Positions 10,163-18,812 of a stretch of 64,000 nt of DNA are shown in pieces (the stretch's first letter is position 1; the number at the start of each line of letters is the position of its first letter). Where the stretch lies: positions 62,001-126,000 of the forward strand of contig SVTT01000002.1 of the NCBI GenBank assembly GCA_015063625.1. The letters are read 5' to 3'. The DNA comes from Oscillospiraceae bacterium (GTDB taxonomy: Bacteria; Bacillota; Clostridia; Oscillospirales; CAG-272). The position numbers were made by a program, and so were the translations under genes. The notes below the pieces were generated by a model, which had not been told where the DNA came from, did not search any database, and saw only the letters and a program-made list of their open reading frames with translations.

Positions 10163-10437
10163 GCAAGAGGGAGTGATCCGAACCCGCCCGAAAGCCCTGA
10201 TTTTCAGCGCTTTCGGCGGCAAGTGCGCTTGTAAAGTCCGCACTTGACTTCGCGTCCTTGCCACCAAAATCATCTTAAAATCAAGGCTTTGAGGGTCATC
10301 CGAGTTTTGAGAGAGCAAATATTTGCAGACGCAAGGGAAATTCTTGCAGTCATATGCGGATATGACAAGGGAATTCCCCGATGCGGATGCGGATATCTGC
10401 CTCTCAAAACCGAGTTCGGATCACTCCCTCTTGCCTA
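10160..10437. mobile_element. MITE-like 278-bp element with perfect 23-bp terminal inverted repeats bounded by TA
   Basis: Left taggcaagagggagtgatccgaa (10160-10182), right ttcggatcactccctcttgccta (10415-10437), exact reverse complements; internal nested palindromes; no ORF of note. Confidence 0.65.
10183..10228 (+). repeat. 46-bp hairpin-forming dispersed repeat, copy 1
   Basis: cccgcccgaaagccctgattttcagcgctttcggcggcaagtgcgc; 44/46 identical to 30225-30270. Confidence 0.75.
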
Positions 10438-10454
10438 AGAGGCTGACCCAAGTA

Positions 10455-10495
10455 ATATGCACCTCCAAAAGTGTCTGACTTTTGGGGGTGCATAT
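10455..10495 (+). terminator. Long hairpin terminator candidate
   Basis: atatgcacctccaaaagt / acttttgggggtgcatat, 18 bp with one G-U, 5-nt loop; T-rich stretch shortly downstream. Confidence 0.5.
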
Positions 10496-10566
10496 CATAT
10501 TGGAGCTTCTTTTTTTATTTCTCAGGTCATTTTCGGTTGCACCTGAATGCGCCGTCTCCTTTTGTC

Positions 10567-10593
10567 ATATCCGTGTTTGCTGCCGCATACGAT
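10567..10593 (+). promoter_or_regulatory. SigE-like sporulation promoter for spoIVA (ATA-N16-CATACGAT)
   Basis: ATA 10567-10569, CATACGAT 10586-10593, 16-nt spacer; matches the known SigE consensus. Confidence 0.6.
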
Positions 10594-10624
10594 ATAGCGA
10601 TATTGAAAGCGGAGGAGAAATCAT

Positions 10625-12103
10625 ATGGCAGAACGATCGATCTACAAGGACATTGCCGAGCGAACCGGCGGTGACATCTATATCGGGGTCGTGGGGCCCG
10701 TGCGAAGCGGAAAATCCACCTTCATCACCAGATTCATGCAGGAGCTGGTGCTGCCCAACATGACCGAGGAATACAAGAGAGAGCGCGCAAGAGATGAAAT
10801 GCCCCAAAGCGCGGCGGGCATGACTGTGATGACCACCGAGCCGAAGTTTGTGCCCGACGAGGCGGTGGGACTCACGCTTGAGGAGGGGGTAGAGCTTCGG
10901 GTCAAGATGATCGACTGCGTAGGCTATATGATCGAGGGGGCGCTCGGGGGCGAGGAGAACGGCGAGGTGCGGATGGTGCGCACACCCTGGCGCGAGGAGC
11001 CCATGCCCTTCGGTGAGGCGGCAGAGCTCGGCACGCGCAAGGTCATGGAGGAGCACGCCACCATCGGCGTTCTGGTCAGCACGGACGGGAGCATCGGCGA
11101 GCTTCCGCGCACTGCCTACGAGGAGGCAGAGGAACGACTGGTGCGGGAGCTGAAGCAGCTTGGAAAACCCTTTTTGCTGTTGCTCAATTCCGCAGATCCC
11201 GCAGGCGAGAGTGCTGTGGCGCTGGCGTCCGAGCTGGAGAAGCGGTATGGCATTCCCGTGGCGGTCGTCAACTGCCTGACGCTTGGTAAGGAGGATATCT
11301 GCGGTATCCTTTCAATGATCCTGAATGAGTTTCCCGTGACCTCGGTGGGAATCGATATGCCGCGCTGGATGCGCGCGTTGGATGCTGAGCATCCCATCAA
11401 AAAATCGGTCATGGAGGATATCTGTCGCCTTGCAGGACGCGTCTTCCGCATGGGTGAGGTGATCGGGATCCTCGGAGGACTTTCACAAAACGAGTGCGTG
11501 GAGTCGGTGTGCGTGCAGAACCTTGATATGGGCACGGGCCGTGCCGAGCTTTCTGTCGCGCTCTGCCCGGAGCTTTACTATCAGGTGCTCAGCGAGATCA
11601 CGGGAGAGGAGATCGGAAGCGAGGAGGCGCTCTTCAGACTGGTTGCCGATCTGAGCGAGAAGGGAAGGCGCTACGATCGCGTCAGCGAGGCGCTCGCGAC
11701 CGCCGAGGAACGCGGCTACGGCATCGTCATGCCGAGCGTGGAGGATCTGCGACTTGAGAAGCCTGCCATCGTCAGACAGTCCGGTGGCTTTGGCGTGCGA
11801 CTTCGCGCTGCGGCGCGCTCCATCCATATGATCCGCGCCGACATCGAAACCGAGCTCAATCCCATCGTGGGCACCGAGCAGCAATCCGAGGAATTTCTCA
11901 AAAGCATTCTTGCCGAGCTTGAGGAGGATCCCAAAAAGCTCTGGGAGTCCAACATGTTCGGAAAGAGCCTGTACGAGCTGGTGGGCGAGGGCATTCGCGG
12001 AAAGCTTGCCAATATGCCCGAGGAGGCGAGAGGTAAGCTTTGTGAAACGCTGGAGCGCATCGTCAACGAGGGCAGCAACGGGCTGATCTGCATTCTTCTT
12101 TGA
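10625..12103 (+). CDS. spoIVA: Stage IV sporulation protein A
   Basis: 492 aa; MAERSIYKDIAERTGGDIYIGVVGPVRSGKSTFI N-terminus. Confidence 0.95.
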   Translation: MAERSIYKDIAERTGGDIYIGVVGPVRSGKSTFITRFMQELVLPNMTEEYKRERARDEMPQSAAGMTVMTTEPKFVPDEAVGLTLEEGVELRVKMIDCVGYMIEGALGGEENGEVRMVRTPWREEPMPFGEAAELGTRKVMEEHATIGVLVSTDGSIGELPRTAYEEAEERLVRELKQLGKPFLLLLNSADPAGESAVALASELEKRYGIPVAVVNCLTLGKEDICGILSMILNEFPVTSVGIDMPRWMRALDAEHPIKKSVMEDICRLAGRVFRMGEVIGILGGLSQNECVESVCVQNLDMGTGRAELSVALCPELYYQVLSEITGEEIGSEEALFRLVADLSEKGRRYDRVSEALATAEERGYGIVMPSVEDLRLEKPAIVRQSGGFGVRLRAAARSIHMIRADIETELNPIVGTEQQSEEFLKSILAELEEDPKKLWESNMFGKSLYELVGEGIRGKLANMPEEARGKLCETLERIVNEGSNGLICILL

Positions 12104-12148
12104 TCCGTCCACTTGCAGACGACTTGGTTAAAACGACGGAAAAGAAAC

Positions 12149-12186
12149 AAAAAATCGCAGAAAACAATTGTTTTCTGCGATTTTTT
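12149..12186. terminator. Bidirectional terminator between convergent spoIVA and alcohol dehydrogenase genes (38-bp perfect palindrome)
   Basis: aaaaaatcgcagaaaacaa|ttgttttctgcgatttttt. Confidence 0.8.
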
Positions 12187-12202
12187 TGTGCAAGATGACA
12201 TG

Positions 12203-13315
12203 TCACTTCTTGAAAAAGTGCGCGCGATAGATGTCGTAGATCTCTTCCTTATTAAGGACATAAGGGCTGTTGACGTAATTTTTCGCCCCGACGATCAGCT
12301 CAACGCGTTCCCTGATCTCCTCCTCGTTAAAGGAGAGATCGACGGCGGCAAGCGCGGGCAGATAGGTCTTCAGCACGGCGGGCTTCGCACCGATGGCTGC
12401 CGAGAACGCGGCAATGCGCGCTTTGCCCTCGGGTGTTTTCTCGTTGTAGGTGAGGTAGTCGGCGGCAAAGGCGGCGCAGGCTCTGCCGTGCGGAATGCCG
12501 TCAAGCAGCGTGATGCTATAGCCGAGTGGGTGGGGAAAGCCCGTTCCCGTTACGCTGATCGCCATGCCTGCGGCAGTTGCGGCAGCCGAAAGGCGCTCTC
12601 GCATCTCGCTGTCAAATTGCTCGGGGTAGAGCGAAAGCACGTCAAAGATCTCGGTGGCGGCAAAGAGTGCGGCTCGCTCCGAAAAGACGGTGGATCGTGG
12701 GGAAAGATAGGATTCCATGGCGTGTGCAAAGGCGTCAAGTGCAGTGCTCACGGTAAGCTCTCTTGACATCGTGGCGGTGTAGCGCGGATCGACAAAGGCG
12801 GCGCGGGGCCAGGTATCATCTGCCTTAAAGGTCTTTTTCTGACGTCCTCCCGGAAGGGTCAGCACGCTGTAGGGGTTGACCTCGCTGCCCGTGCCCGCGG
12901 TGGTAGGAATGGCAAAGAGGGGAAGCGTGGAGTGCACGCGCTGCTCGCTGTCGTAAAGAGCCTTTGGTGAGATCGTGGGATTGGCGGCAAAGGCGGCAAT
13001 TGCCTTGGCGGCATCAAGGGGAGAGCCTCCACCGACGCCGATCACAAAATCGACGCCCTGCTCATATGCAGCCTTGCCCGCCTCGCAGCAAAGGAGGAGC
13101 GGAGGATTCTCGGTCACACGATCAAACAGAGTGTGGGTGATCCCAAGGCGGTCAAGAAGCGCGCAGAGCTCGTCAAGTGCGCCGCACGCTCTTGCGCTTG
13201 TGCGTCCCGTTACGATCAGCGCGTGCTTGCCCGCTGCAAGAAACAGCGGCGCACCGTTTTGTAAGGCACCGTCCCCGAAAAAGACGCGTGTGGGAAGATA
13301 AAAGGAAGCGTTCAT
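12203..13315 (-). CDS. Iron-containing alcohol dehydrogenase
   Basis: 370 aa; GVGGGSPLDAAKAIA and PTTAGTGSEVNPYSV motifs. Confidence 0.9.
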   Translation of the reverse strand: MNASFYLPTRVFFGDGALQNGAPLFLAAGKHALIVTGRTSARACGALDELCALLDRLGITHTLFDRVTENPPLLLCCEAGKAAYEQGVDFVIGVGGGSPLDAAKAIAAFAANPTISPKALYDSEQRVHSTLPLFAIPTTAGTGSEVNPYSVLTLPGGRQKKTFKADDTWPRAAFVDPRYTATMSRELTVSTALDAFAHAMESYLSPRSTVFSERAALFAATEIFDVLSLYPEQFDSEMRERLSAAATAAGMAISVTGTGFPHPLGYSITLLDGIPHGRACAAFAADYLTYNEKTPEGKARIAAFSAAIGAKPAVLKTYLPALAAVDLSFNEEEIRERVELIVGAKNYVNSPYVLNKEEIYDIYRAHFFKK

Positions 13316-13511
13316 GGGATTCTCCTTTCGCGTGTGAGATGCGTTTTTTGCGCTTTGCGGAGCTTCAAAAAAAGCGAATTATCCGCTACCAGTATACCAC
13401 ATATTCATCCTTGTGGCAAGAAAAACAGGTAAAAAAATCCTTTTTTTCGCTCAGGTGTGCAAAAAAAGTGTTTTTTTGTGAAAAAAAAGCGAAAAAATAT
13501 CGCAAAACCAT

Positions 13512-13540
13512 TTGCAATTTCAAAAAAAGCGTGTTATAAT
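13512..13540 (+). promoter_or_regulatory. Sigma-A promoter upstream of cdaA (TTGCAA-N17-TATAAT) preceded by multiple A/T tracts
   Basis: ttgcaa 13512-13517, tataat 13535-13540. Confidence 0.7.
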
Positions 13541-13677
13541 AAAGATATGAATAAGCTCTCACTTCGAGGGCACTCTTTGCCCCCGCTTGCTTGCGGGTCG
13601 AGGCTTTTGCAATTTTGCGCGGGCAGCCCCCGCTTTGATCGCGCCGCTGCGGCGGTGACGGAATATACATACAGGCG

Positions 13678-14529
13678 GTGAACGCTATGAAAGAATTATT
13701 GGACAGACTGTTTTGCGGCAGCTCCTTATCAACATATTTTTCCGAACCCTTCCATACCTTCGGCTGGCGGGATATTCTTGATATTCTGTGCCTTTCCTTG
13801 CTCTTCTTCGCGCTTTACCTTTTCGTGCGCGACAGGCGCGCGGGTAAGCTCCTGACGGGTGTGGCACTGGTGGCGCTGCTCTTTGTGGTTAGCGAGGTGC
13901 TTGACATGTATGCCATTCGCTACCTGCTCGGCAGCTTCTTCGGGTACGGTCTGATCGTGCTTGCCATCGTCTTCCAGCCCGAGCTTCGTGCGGCAATGGA
14001 GCGTGTGGGCTCGGTGCCCTTCAAGGGGTTGACCACGATCGGTGCGGAGTCGCGAGACCTTTCGGTTTCTCCCGCGGCGGTGGATGCCATCGTGGACGCG
14101 GCAAAGAATATGTCCTTCTCCAAGACCGGCGCGCTCATCGTCATCGAGCGCTCCACCAAGATCGGTGAGTACATCAGCACGGGCACGCTGCTGAACGCCG
14201 ACCTGACCCCCGAGCTGCTCCGCGCCATCTTCTTCGATAAGGCGCCGCTTCATGACGGAGCCGTAGTGGTTCGGAACGGCAGGATCTATGCGGCGGGCTG
14301 CTACCTTCCGCTTTCCGAGCGCACCGACCTCTTCAAGGAGCTCGGCACTCGCCATCGTGCGGCGATCGGACTTTCCGAGCAAAGTGACTCCATCGTCGTC
14401 GTGGTCTCCGAGGAAACGGGTACCATCTCCATTGCCTACAAGGGAGAGCTTTACCGTGAATTTACCTCTGTTTCGCTGCGTCGCAAGCTCTTCGAGCTGC
14501 TCCGCAAGCAGGATCAGGATGAAGAGTGA
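13678..14529 (+). CDS. cdaA: Diadenylate cyclase (DisA_N/DAC domain; GTG 13678 or ATG 13687 start)
   Basis: 283 aa; N-terminal TM helices, HDGA and GTRHRAA catalytic motifs. Confidence 0.93.
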   Translation: MNAMKELLDRLFCGSSLSTYFSEPFHTFGWRDILDILCLSLLFFALYLFVRDRRAGKLLTGVALVALLFVVSEVLDMYAIRYLLGSFFGYGLIVLAIVFQPELRAAMERVGSVPFKGLTTIGAESRDLSVSPAAVDAIVDAAKNMSFSKTGALIVIERSTKIGEYISTGTLLNADLTPELLRAIFFDKAPLHDGAVVVRNGRIYAAGCYLPLSERTDLFKELGTRHRAAIGLSEQSDSIVVVVSEETGTISIAYKGELYREFTSVSLRRKLFELLRKQDQDEE

Positions 14530-14545
14530 GAAGGGAGCGCGTGAT

Positions 14546-14941
14546 ATGAACCGTAAGCATCAGAATGTGACGGCGGTTGAGAGTGGCGAATACGCCGTTC
14601 ACCGCAACCGTCGCAATGATATTATCGCCGCCGTCGTTTGCCTGTTCCTCGCCTTCCTGGTCTGGCTGTTCGTGATGAACACCGAGGATACGGCGTTCGT
14701 CGCTCTGGAGATCACCGATCCCGCAAGCGGCTACACCTTCGTGCTCTCTGATAGCATGATCGAGGTGAAGGGGAGTGTGCTTTCCCTGAAGCGAGCCGAT
14801 CGGGTCGAGATCGTGCTTCCTCCCGAGGCGGTGACCGAGGGAACCTATCGGATCGAGCTTGAGGATCTTGTTCTCCCCGCAGGTACGACGCCCGCAGGCG
14901 CGCTGGAGCTGATCGTGACAGTAGAGAAGAGTGGCTCATGA
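14546..14941 (+). CDS. Short YbbR/CdaR-like membrane protein
   Basis: Directly after cdaA; one TM helix then one YbbR-like segment, about 131 aa. Confidence 0.6.
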   Translation: MNRKHQNVTAVESGEYAVHRNRRNDIIAAVVCLFLAFLVWLFVMNTEDTAFVALEITDPASGYTFVLSDSMIEVKGSVLSLKRADRVEIVLPPEAVTEGTYRIELEDLVLPAGTTPAGALELIVTVEKSGS

Positions 14942-16569
14942 AAAGGAGCAGTACCGCCTTTCTGATCTCCGATCTGCGTGCTCCGTTCGACGCACCCGAG
15001 GGCGAGATCATCAGAATAGCAAAAACGAAAATGAAGCGCGTGTGCAGTTCTGCCGCGGGGCTTCATTTTCGGCTTTATAAAAAGTCTTTTGACGCGAGAA
15101 AACGAAATGCCATCCTGCAGGTCTGCACCGTGCTTGTCACGTCGAGCGAGCCGCTTTCTGTGGCGGACGAGGCATTGCACAGGGTGGGCATACGCCCCTT
15201 TCACGAGGAGAAGCCGGTCGTCCTGCGCGGCACCGAGCCGCTTGATGCACCTCCTCTTGTGGTGGGCATGGGACCTGCGGGTCTTTTTGCGGCGCTGCTG
15301 CTTGCAGAGGAGGGGTATCGTCCCGTTATCATCGATCGGGGTGACGACGTGTGGACACGTGCGGTTGCCGCCGAGCGCTTTCGGCTGGAGGGCGTGCTGG
15401 ATACCGAATCCAATATTCAGTTCGGTGCGGGGGGTGCGGGTACCTTTTCAGACGGGAAGCTGGTCACCCGTGTCAACGATCCTCTTTGTAATTACGTGCT
15501 GTCGCGCCTGGTGGAATTCGGTGCCCCCGAGGAGGTTCTTGTAAGGGCAAAGCCGCACGTCGGAACCGACATTCTCCGCCGCGTCGTCAGTGCCGTGCTT
15601 TGCCGCATCGAGGCGCTTGGCGGCAGCGTTCTTTATCGCACTCGTATGACGGGACTTGACGAGTGTGAGCGCGGTGTCACGGTGAGGACCGATCGCGGCG
15701 ACATTGCCGCAGGTGCGGTGCTTCTTGCCGTCGGTCACAGCGCGAGGGATACCTTTTCTATGCTCATGGAAAAAGGGCTTTTGATGGAACCGAAGCCCTT
15801 TTCGGTAGGCGTTCGTATCGAGCATCTGCGTGCGGATATCGACCGTGCACTGTACGGAGATGCCGCAGGGCATCCGTTGCTCGGTGCGGCGGAATACGCG
15901 CTTTCGGATACCACGGGTGCAAGGGGCGTTTACACCTTTTGCATGTGCCCGGGCGGCGAGGTCGTTGCCGCCGCCTCCGAGGAGGGGGGCGTGGTGGTCA
16001 ACGGAATGAGCTACCACGCAAGAGAGGGCGTCAACTCCAATTCCGCCCTGCTCGTCACAATCACCCCCGAGGATGTCGGAGGGAGCATCGAGGCGTCGAT
16101 CGCCTTTCAGAGAAGGCTGGAAAAGGCAGCGTTCGGTGCGGGAGGCGTAGATTACTGTGCACCCGTCATGACCGTGGGGGATCTGCTCAGCGGCAAGCGG
16201 GGAAGCGAGCCGTCGCGTGTGTTGCCTACCTACGGTGGGGGGCGTGTTCGCGTGGCGGATCTTCGCGAGGTCCTGCCCGACTTTGTCACCGATACGCTTG
16301 TATCGGGGCTGCGCGCCTTTGACCGCAGGCTTGGCGGCTTTGCCGCAAGTGATGCCGTGCTGACGGCGGTCGAGAGCCGCACCTCCTCCCCCCTTCGCAT
16401 GCTGCGCGGCGAGTCAAGGACCGCCACGGGACACGACCGTCTTTACCCCGCAGGGGAGGGCGCAGGCTATGCGGGAGGCATCACCAGCGCCGCGCTTGAC
16501 GGGCTGAGGAGTGCATTGGCGCTGATCGGGCGCTTTGAAAAACCGCGATCAACAAAGGAGCAAACGTAA
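14938..16569 (+). CDS. FAD-dependent NAD(P)-utilizing dehydrogenase family protein
   Basis: 543 aa; VVGMGPAGLFAALLLAEEGYRPVIIDRG dinucleotide fold, FGAGGAGTFSDGKL. Confidence 0.85.
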   Translation: MKRSSTAFLISDLRAPFDAPEGEIIRIAKTKMKRVCSSAAGLHFRLYKKSFDARKRNAILQVCTVLVTSSEPLSVADEALHRVGIRPFHEEKPVVLRGTEPLDAPPLVVGMGPAGLFAALLLAEEGYRPVIIDRGDDVWTRAVAAERFRLEGVLDTESNIQFGAGGAGTFSDGKLVTRVNDPLCNYVLSRLVEFGAPEEVLVRAKPHVGTDILRRVVSAVLCRIEALGGSVLYRTRMTGLDECERGVTVRTDRGDIAAGAVLLAVGHSARDTFSMLMEKGLLMEPKPFSVGVRIEHLRADIDRALYGDAAGHPLLGAAEYALSDTTGARGVYTFCMCPGGEVVAAASEEGGVVVNGMSYHAREGVNSNSALLVTITPEDVGGSIEASIAFQRRLEKAAFGAGGVDYCAPVMTVGDLLSGKRGSEPSRVLPTYGGGRVRVADLREVLPDFVTDTLVSGLRAFDRRLGGFAASDAVLTAVESRTSSPLRMLRGESRTATGHDRLYPAGEGAGYAGGITSAALDGLRSALALIGRFEKPRSTKEQT

Positions 16570-16602
16570 ATCGGACGGCGTTCCCGTCGGAAAGGAAGAA
16601 GC

Positions 16603-18801
16603 ATGATCGACCCAAGCATCAGAGAAAAAATATGGCTGTTGCCCGCCTCGGATGTGAACGAGGAGCAGGGGGTTGCGGCACTGGTGGCGGATGCGGGGCT
16701 TTCCCCGATCACGGCGCGATTGCTGTATCGCCGCGGCTACAAAACGGCGTCGGCAGTGCGCCGCTTCCTTTCCTGTGAGGATACCCTGCTTCACAGTCCC
16801 TTTTTGATGAAGGACATGGAAAGGGCGGAGCAGCGCATCCGCACCGCCATCGAGCAGCGGGAAAGGATCGTGATCTACGGTGACTACGACGTAGACGGTG
16901 TGACCGCGGTCAGCTTGCTTTATCTTTATATTGCCGGTGAGGGGGGGAACGTCGAGTATTATATCCCCAGCCGCAGCGGCGAGGGCTACGGGCTTTCCAC
17001 CCTTGCCATCGACCGATTCCGCGAGGACGGCGTGACGCTGATCGTCACCGTCGATACCGGTATTACGGCAAACGAGGAGGCGGCACACGCCGCCTCACTC
17101 GAGATCGACATGGTGATCACCGATCACCACGAGTGCCGCATGCCTCTGCCCGAGGCGGTGGCGGTGGTCAATCCGCACCGCCCCGACTGCGAGTATCCCT
17201 TCAAGGAGCTTGCAGGCGTCGGAGTTGTCTTCAAGCTGGTTGCGGCGCTTGAGAGCCGTGCAGCATGTCGGCGCGGAGAGAAGGAGATCGACGGCGTTCG
17301 CCGTGCCTATCGCAAATATGCCGACCTTGCCGCCATCGGTACGATCGCCGACGTGATGCCCATTGCCGACGAGAATCGCGTGCTCGTCAAGGAGGGGCTT
17401 TTGCAGATCGCTGATACCGACCGTGCAGGGCTTGCCGCGCTGATCGAGGAGGCGTCGCTCGGTAACCGTGCCGCAGGTGACGCGCGTCCCGTGCGGCGCA
17501 AAAAGATCACGGCGTCCTTCATTGGCTTCGGCCTTGCACCGCGTCTGAACGCCGCGGGGCGCATGAGCGAGGCGTCAAGGGCAGTCGAGCTGCTGCTCGC
17601 CGACAACGGTCGGGATGCGAGCGCGCTGGCGGTCGAGCTTTGCGAGATCAACCGCGCAAGACAGGTGGAGGAGAACCGCATTGCGGAGGAGGCATATGCC
17701 CGCATAGAACGTGATTTTGACCTTTCCGAAACGCACGTCATCGTGCTGGAGGATGACGCGTGGCGCCAGGGCATCATCGGTATCGTGGCGTCCCGCATTA
17801 CCGAGCGCTACGGCAGACCCTCGATCCTTATTTCCTTTGACGGCTCGGTCAACGGCTTTGACAGTCCCGATGATCTTGGAAAGGGCTCGGGTCGCAGTGT
17901 CAAGGGCATGAATCTGGTGGAGGCACTGACCGACAGTGAGGATCTTTTGGTCAAATTCGGTGGACACGAGCTGGCGGCGGGCTTGACGGTGCGGCGTGAC
18001 CGCATTGACGATTTTCGCCGCCGTATCAACGCCTATGCGGCAAAGCATCTTCCCAAGGGGGGCGCGACGATCAGCCTTTCCGCAGATCTTGAACTGCGGC
18101 TTCCCGAGGCGACGCTGGCACTGGCGGAGGAGATTTCGCGGCTGGAGCCCTTTGGTGTATCCAATCCCATGCCGCAATTTGTGATGCGCGATCTGCGCAT
18201 TGAGCGCATCAGTGAGCTCGGCGGCGGCAAGCACCTGAAGCTGACGGTGTCGGACGGTGACATGTCGCTTTACGCGCTCGCGTTTTCCACGCCGCGCTCG
18301 GCGCTCGGCTTCCGTGAGGGAGACCGTATCGATCTGCTTTGTACGCTGGATATCAATGAGTACCAGAGCATTCGCTCGGTGCAGCTGATCGTACAGGATA
18401 TCAAGCCCTCTGCACACTTTGAGGGTGAGTATCTGGCGGCGCGTGCGCGCTACGCCGAGATCCGCGCGGGCGCGACCTTCACGTCGGCCGAGGAGGTTTT
18501 GCCCACGCGCGACCTGTTTGCGCGTGTCTATACCGCCATTCGCCGTGAATTCAGACAGGGAAATTCCGTGTTTCGCGAGAGGGATCTGCTCTCGCTTGTC
18601 AATGTCGGTGCCACCCGACCCATCAATTACATTTGCCTGAAATACATCATCGAGATCTTTCACGAGCTGCAGATCTGCGGCGTGGAGGAGCTCGAGGAGG
18701 GTGTTTACCGCTTTGATGTCTACTTCCACAGCGGTAAGACCAACATTGAAAAATCCTCGATTCTGAAGCGGCTGCGCAGTCGCTGTCGGAATGAAAAGTA
18801 A
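16603..18801 (+). CDS. recJ: Single-stranded-DNA-specific exonuclease RecJ
   Basis: 732 aa; YGDYDVDGVTA, VTDHHE, GGHELAAG. Confidence 0.92.
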   Translation: MIDPSIREKIWLLPASDVNEEQGVAALVADAGLSPITARLLYRRGYKTASAVRRFLSCEDTLLHSPFLMKDMERAEQRIRTAIEQRERIVIYGDYDVDGVTAVSLLYLYIAGEGGNVEYYIPSRSGEGYGLSTLAIDRFREDGVTLIVTVDTGITANEEAAHAASLEIDMVITDHHECRMPLPEAVAVVNPHRPDCEYPFKELAGVGVVFKLVAALESRAACRRGEKEIDGVRRAYRKYADLAAIGTIADVMPIADENRVLVKEGLLQIADTDRAGLAALIEEASLGNRAAGDARPVRRKKITASFIGFGLAPRLNAAGRMSEASRAVELLLADNGRDASALAVELCEINRARQVEENRIAEEAYARIERDFDLSETHVIVLEDDAWRQGIIGIVASRITERYGRPSILISFDGSVNGFDSPDDLGKGSGRSVKGMNLVEALTDSEDLLVKFGGHELAAGLTVRRDRIDDFRRRINAYAAKHLPKGGATISLSADLELRLPEATLALAEEISRLEPFGVSNPMPQFVMRDLRIERISELGGGKHLKLTVSDGDMSLYALAFSTPRSALGFREGDRIDLLCTLDINEYQSIRSVQLIVQDIKPSAHFEGEYLAARARYAEIRAGATFTSAEEVLPTRDLFARVYTAIRREFRQGNSVFRERDLLSLVNVGATRPINYICLKYIIEIFHELQICGVEELEEGVYRFDVYFHSGKTNIEKSSILKRLRSRCRNEK

Positions 18802-18812
18802 AGGAGCGGACC

